Source: an uncultured cyanobacterium
GTDB lineage: Bacteria; Cyanobacteriota; Cyanobacteriia; CACIAM-69d
Assembly: GCA_937894105.1 (NCBI GenBank)
Contig: CALCTI010000085.1
Span: forward strand, 1 to 8,393
Length of the DNA: 8,393 nucleotides
Direction: 5' to 3'
A program made the position numbers and the translations under genes. The notes beneath the pieces were generated by a model, which was not told the origin of the DNA, made no database searches, and was given only the letters and a program-made list of their open reading frames with translations. Of the stretch, positions 6,844 through 8,393 are shown in pieces (within the stretch, counting starts at the first letter, position 1; each line of letters begins with the position of its first letter).

Positions 6844-6858
6844 CTGTAAGGATTACAG
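6844..6858. repeat. Hairpin 2 inside the inverted-repeat element
   Basis: CTGTAA-GGA-TTACAG is a perfect six-base stem with a three-base loop. It overlaps the second copy of the degenerate direct repeat. On the plus strand it is followed by TTTTTG, so it could act as a weak terminator for transcription leaving the open frame at 6601-6789. Confidence 0.45.
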
Positions 6859-7137
6859 TTTTTGTATCTGATTTTTTGTCCTTGTACTGAGGGCTTTGAT
6901 ACCTCTTCGCGAACAACTGCGATCAGCGCTCCTTAAAGTGCCTTTTATCTGGATTGAGGGACCCTAACAGGGCGATCGCTAACCCTATCTTCGCTAATTT
7001 GCGTTTATTTAAGGTCGCCTGGGAATAGGTTGAAGCGATCGCCCCGATTCCCGGGTCCCAAATTACGAACACATAACCTCAGTGGAAATCTGCTTGCCCA
7101 ATCGCGGTTTTAAACTCTGTTTGCGACCCAATCCCCT

Positions 7138-7151
7138 TTCAACCCGTTGAA
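7138..7151. repeat. Short hairpin TTCAA-CCCG-TTGAA
   Basis: A five-base perfect stem with a four-base loop, extendable by flanking CC/GG pairs if one T is bulged. It lies about 137 bp before the MBOAT start and could be in its 5' leader. No function is evident. Confidence 0.3.
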
Positions 7152-7174
7152 GGCTTCAGTATCAATGGGGTAGG

Positions 7175-7198
7175 CTTGAGCCACTTCTTGAGCCACTT
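7175..7198. repeat. Perfect 12-bp tandem duplication CTTGAGCCACTT x2
   Basis: Two adjacent identical 12-bp units (7175-7186 and 7187-7198), 90 bp before the MBOAT start. It may be a slippage product in the leader or promoter region, or a doubled binding site. Confidence 0.7.
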
Positions 7199-7287
7199 AA
7201 CTAGGACATGTCGTCAGCGAACTCTCAGACGATAGCCCTTCTTTGACCTAGCTGGCTTGTATGACCGGGCATGCCACGGTTTGTTAA

Positions 7288-8393
7288 ATGCCCATGACTT
7301 TTCTGTCCCTGTCCTACACCTTATTTTTACCCTTAGTGGTGGCAGCCTTTTGGCTCGCCCCCACTCGATTGTGGCGATTAACGGTGCTGCTGATAGCCAG
7401 CCTAATCTTCTATGGGCTCCACCAGCCCATCGATGTGCCATTGCTATTGGCAGGGGTGCTGAGTAATTTTTGGCTGGGGTTAGCGATCGGTGGGGTGCCC
7501 AGTCTCCAGGTGCGCGACCTACTCCATCCCAGACGAGACGGGCGACGCCAACAACAGCGAAAAAAGCTCCTGACCATTGGCGTTGTTTTCAATATCTTGC
7601 TGCTGTTTGGCTTCAAATATATTCCCTTTGTGCTGAATACCCTGGGGTGGGGATTTCAAGAGCCAGCGCTTTTCGATATGGGCGGTTGGGTAACGCGCTA
7701 TGTGGTTGCACCCCTGGGGCTAAGCTTTTTCGCGTTTGAATGTATTGCCTACCAGGTGGATGTTTTTCGCGGAGCACCGCCAGCGGAGGATTTTATTGAG
7801 TTTGCCAGCTACAAGCTTTTTTTCCCAAAGCTGCTGTCGGGTCCTATCGTTCGCTATCAAAGCCTGGCGGGCAAGCTAAAAAACATTGCCCAGCAGCGGT
7901 TTTTAAATTCAGCGCAGCTTAGTGAAGGGCTATGGCTAATTGCCTGCGGTGCCATCAAAAAGGGGATTGTGGCGGATTCCTTGGCGATCGCTGTCAACCT
8001 ATCGTTTAACAATATTGAGCGGGCGGGCAGCGGCGATATTTGGCTCGCCACCGTAGCCTATGGGTTGCAGCTTTACCTGGACTTTAGTGGCTATGTGGAC
8101 ATTGCCCGAGGAAGTGCACTGTTACTGGGCTTTGAACTGCCCATGAATTTTGATTTTCCCTATTTGTCTAATAGCCTGGGCGACTTTTGGCGACGGTGGC
8201 ATATGACTTTAGGAGCCTGGCTGCGGAATTATCTGTACTTTCCCCTGGGAGGTTCTCGGCTGGGTTTGGGGCGCACCTGTGTAAACCTGTGCATTGTGAT
8301 GTTGCTGGGGGGACTATGGCACGGGGCGGCGAGGGGATATATCGTGTGGGGCGGCATTCATGGGCTAGGGCTGGCGTGCCATCGCTGTGCGGA
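7288..8393 (+). CDS. MBOAT (AlgI/DltB-type) membrane O-acyltransferase, 3' end cut by window edge
   Basis: I translated this frame by hand; 368 codons are visible of a family usually about 470-520 long. Repeated hydrophobic segments (about residues 5-24, 30-44, 51-66, 94-108, 135-155 and 330-343) show a polytopic membrane protein. Family marks are PLGLSFFAFECIAYQVDVFR (142-161), FFPKLLSGPIVRY (178-190), YLDFSGYVDIARG (263-275, Asp265), DFWRRWH (299-305, His305) and LWHG (343-346), where His345 is the expected catalytic histidine. Members move acyl groups, mostly acetyl, onto extracytoplasmic polysaccharides with a partner such as an AlgJ/AlgX- or SGNH-type protein, which might lie beyond the edge. 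The ATG at 7288 follows an in-frame TAA directly; ATG 7294 is the alternative, and neither has a strong ribosome binding site. The divergent neighbour is a polysaccharide co-polymerase, supporting exopolysaccharide acetylation as the role. Confidence 0.9.
   Translation, partial: MPMTFLSLSYTLFLPLVVAAFWLAPTRLWRLTVLLIASLIFYGLHQPIDVPLLLAGVLSNFWLGLAIGGVPSLQVRDLLHPRRDGRRQQQRKKLLTIGVVFNILLLFGFKYIPFVLNTLGWGFQEPALFDMGGWVTRYVVAPLGLSFFAFECIAYQVDVFRGAPPAEDFIEFASYKLFFPKLLSGPIVRYQSLAGKLKNIAQQRFLNSAQLSEGLWLIACGAIKKGIVADSLAIAVNLSFNNIERAGSGDIWLATVAYGLQLYLDFSGYVDIARGSALLLGFELPMNFDFPYLSNSLGDFWRRWHMTLGAWLRNYLYFPLGGSRLGLGRTCVNLCIVMLLGGLWHGAARGYIVWGGIHGLGLACHRCA

Larger units (their letters stand above)
6736..6892. 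mobile_element. 157-bp MITE-like element with 19-bp terminal inverted repeats
   Basis: Left end CCTCAGTACAGGGACAAAA (6736-6754) and right end TTTTGTCCTTGTACTGAGG (6874-6892) are inverted copies matching at 18 of 19 positions. The 119 bp between them encode no transposase but hold two hairpins and a degenerate 17-bp direct repeat with a 60-bp offset. Size, ends and internal structure fit a miniature inverted-repeat element or the remains of an insertion sequence. I see no clear target-site duplication immediately outside the arms, so the borders and the mobility are inferred. Confidence 0.5.
6565..7287. other. Divergent spacer between the co-polymerase and MBOAT genes
   Basis: 723 bp with no intact recognised gene. 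It must contain the promoters of both flanking genes, but I cannot point to convincing -35/-10 pairs. It holds a 62-codon open frame without a start codon (6601-6789), an inverted-repeat element (6736-6892), two HIP1 octamers (6972-6979 and 7035-7042), a short hairpin TTCAA-CCCG-TTGAA (7138-7151) and a 12-bp tandem duplication (7175-7198). The part at 6900-7130 shows nothing I can name. Confidence 0.6.
225..7991. repeat. Dispersed HIP1 octamers GCGATCGC (13 exact copies)
   Basis: Exact copies begin at 225, 559, 826, 1684, 3158, 3708, 3818, 4949, 5150, 5446, 6972, 7035 and 7984. They occur in most of the genes and in the divergent spacer. This highly iterated palindrome is typical of many cyanobacterial genomes and is the main composition-based clue to the host. 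None lies in the 2420-3069 spacer. Confidence 0.9.

Noticed and set aside
6565..7287. CRISPR array or tRNA gene in the spacer
   Set aside because: No regularly spaced identical repeats and no tRNA T-arm or cloverleaf pattern seen; the repeats present are an inverted pair and a single tandem duplication.
7214..7441. 75-codon minus-strand frame overlapping the start of the MBOAT gene
   Set aside because: Arg-rich out-of-frame product, antisense to a recognised membrane protein.

Overview
The window looks like cyanobacterial chromosome. I count 13 exact copies of the octamer GCGATCGC (HIP1), spread through genes and spacers, where far less than one would be expected by chance in 8.4 kb. Two genes are cyanobacterial hallmarks: ldpA (an iron-sulfur protein of circadian light input) and a Ycf45-type ATPase. 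The genus cannot be read from this.

Layout. Positions 1-6564 hold four genes, all on the minus strand. In transcription order these are: a GumC/Wzc-like polysaccharide co-polymerase with a fused but motif-degenerate BY-kinase domain (6564-4270); ldpA (4251-3070, 18 bp downstream, probably co-transcribed); a gene-free 650-bp stretch (3069-2420) with a perfect hairpin just after ldpA and a pair of identical palindromes ahead of the next gene; a Ycf45-type AAA/R3H ATPase (2419-455); and an alpha/beta hydrolase (409 to the window edge, incomplete), 45 bp downstream and with a clear ribosome binding site.

A 723-bp divergent spacer follows (6565-7287). It holds a 157-bp element with 19-bp terminal inverted repeats that resembles a MITE or a transposon relic, internal hairpins, an open frame without a start codon that may be the tail of a lost gene, and a 12-bp tandem duplication. 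From 7288 to the end, on the plus strand, is the first three quarters or so of an MBOAT (AlgI/DltB-type) membrane O-acyltransferase.

How the genes may work together. The co-polymerase and the MBOAT enzyme are both typical of extracellular polysaccharide pathways (chain-length control or export, and acetylation), so the divergent pair suggests the edge of an exopolysaccharide locus. ldpA behind the co-polymerase would put a redox/light-sensing clock-input protein on the same transcript as a polysaccharide gene, but that link rests on gene order only. I saw no CRISPR array, tRNA or rRNA gene, and no clearly new multi-gene system. The least explained parts are the 157-bp element with the coding-like frame running into it, and the degenerate nucleotide-binding motifs of the co-polymerase.
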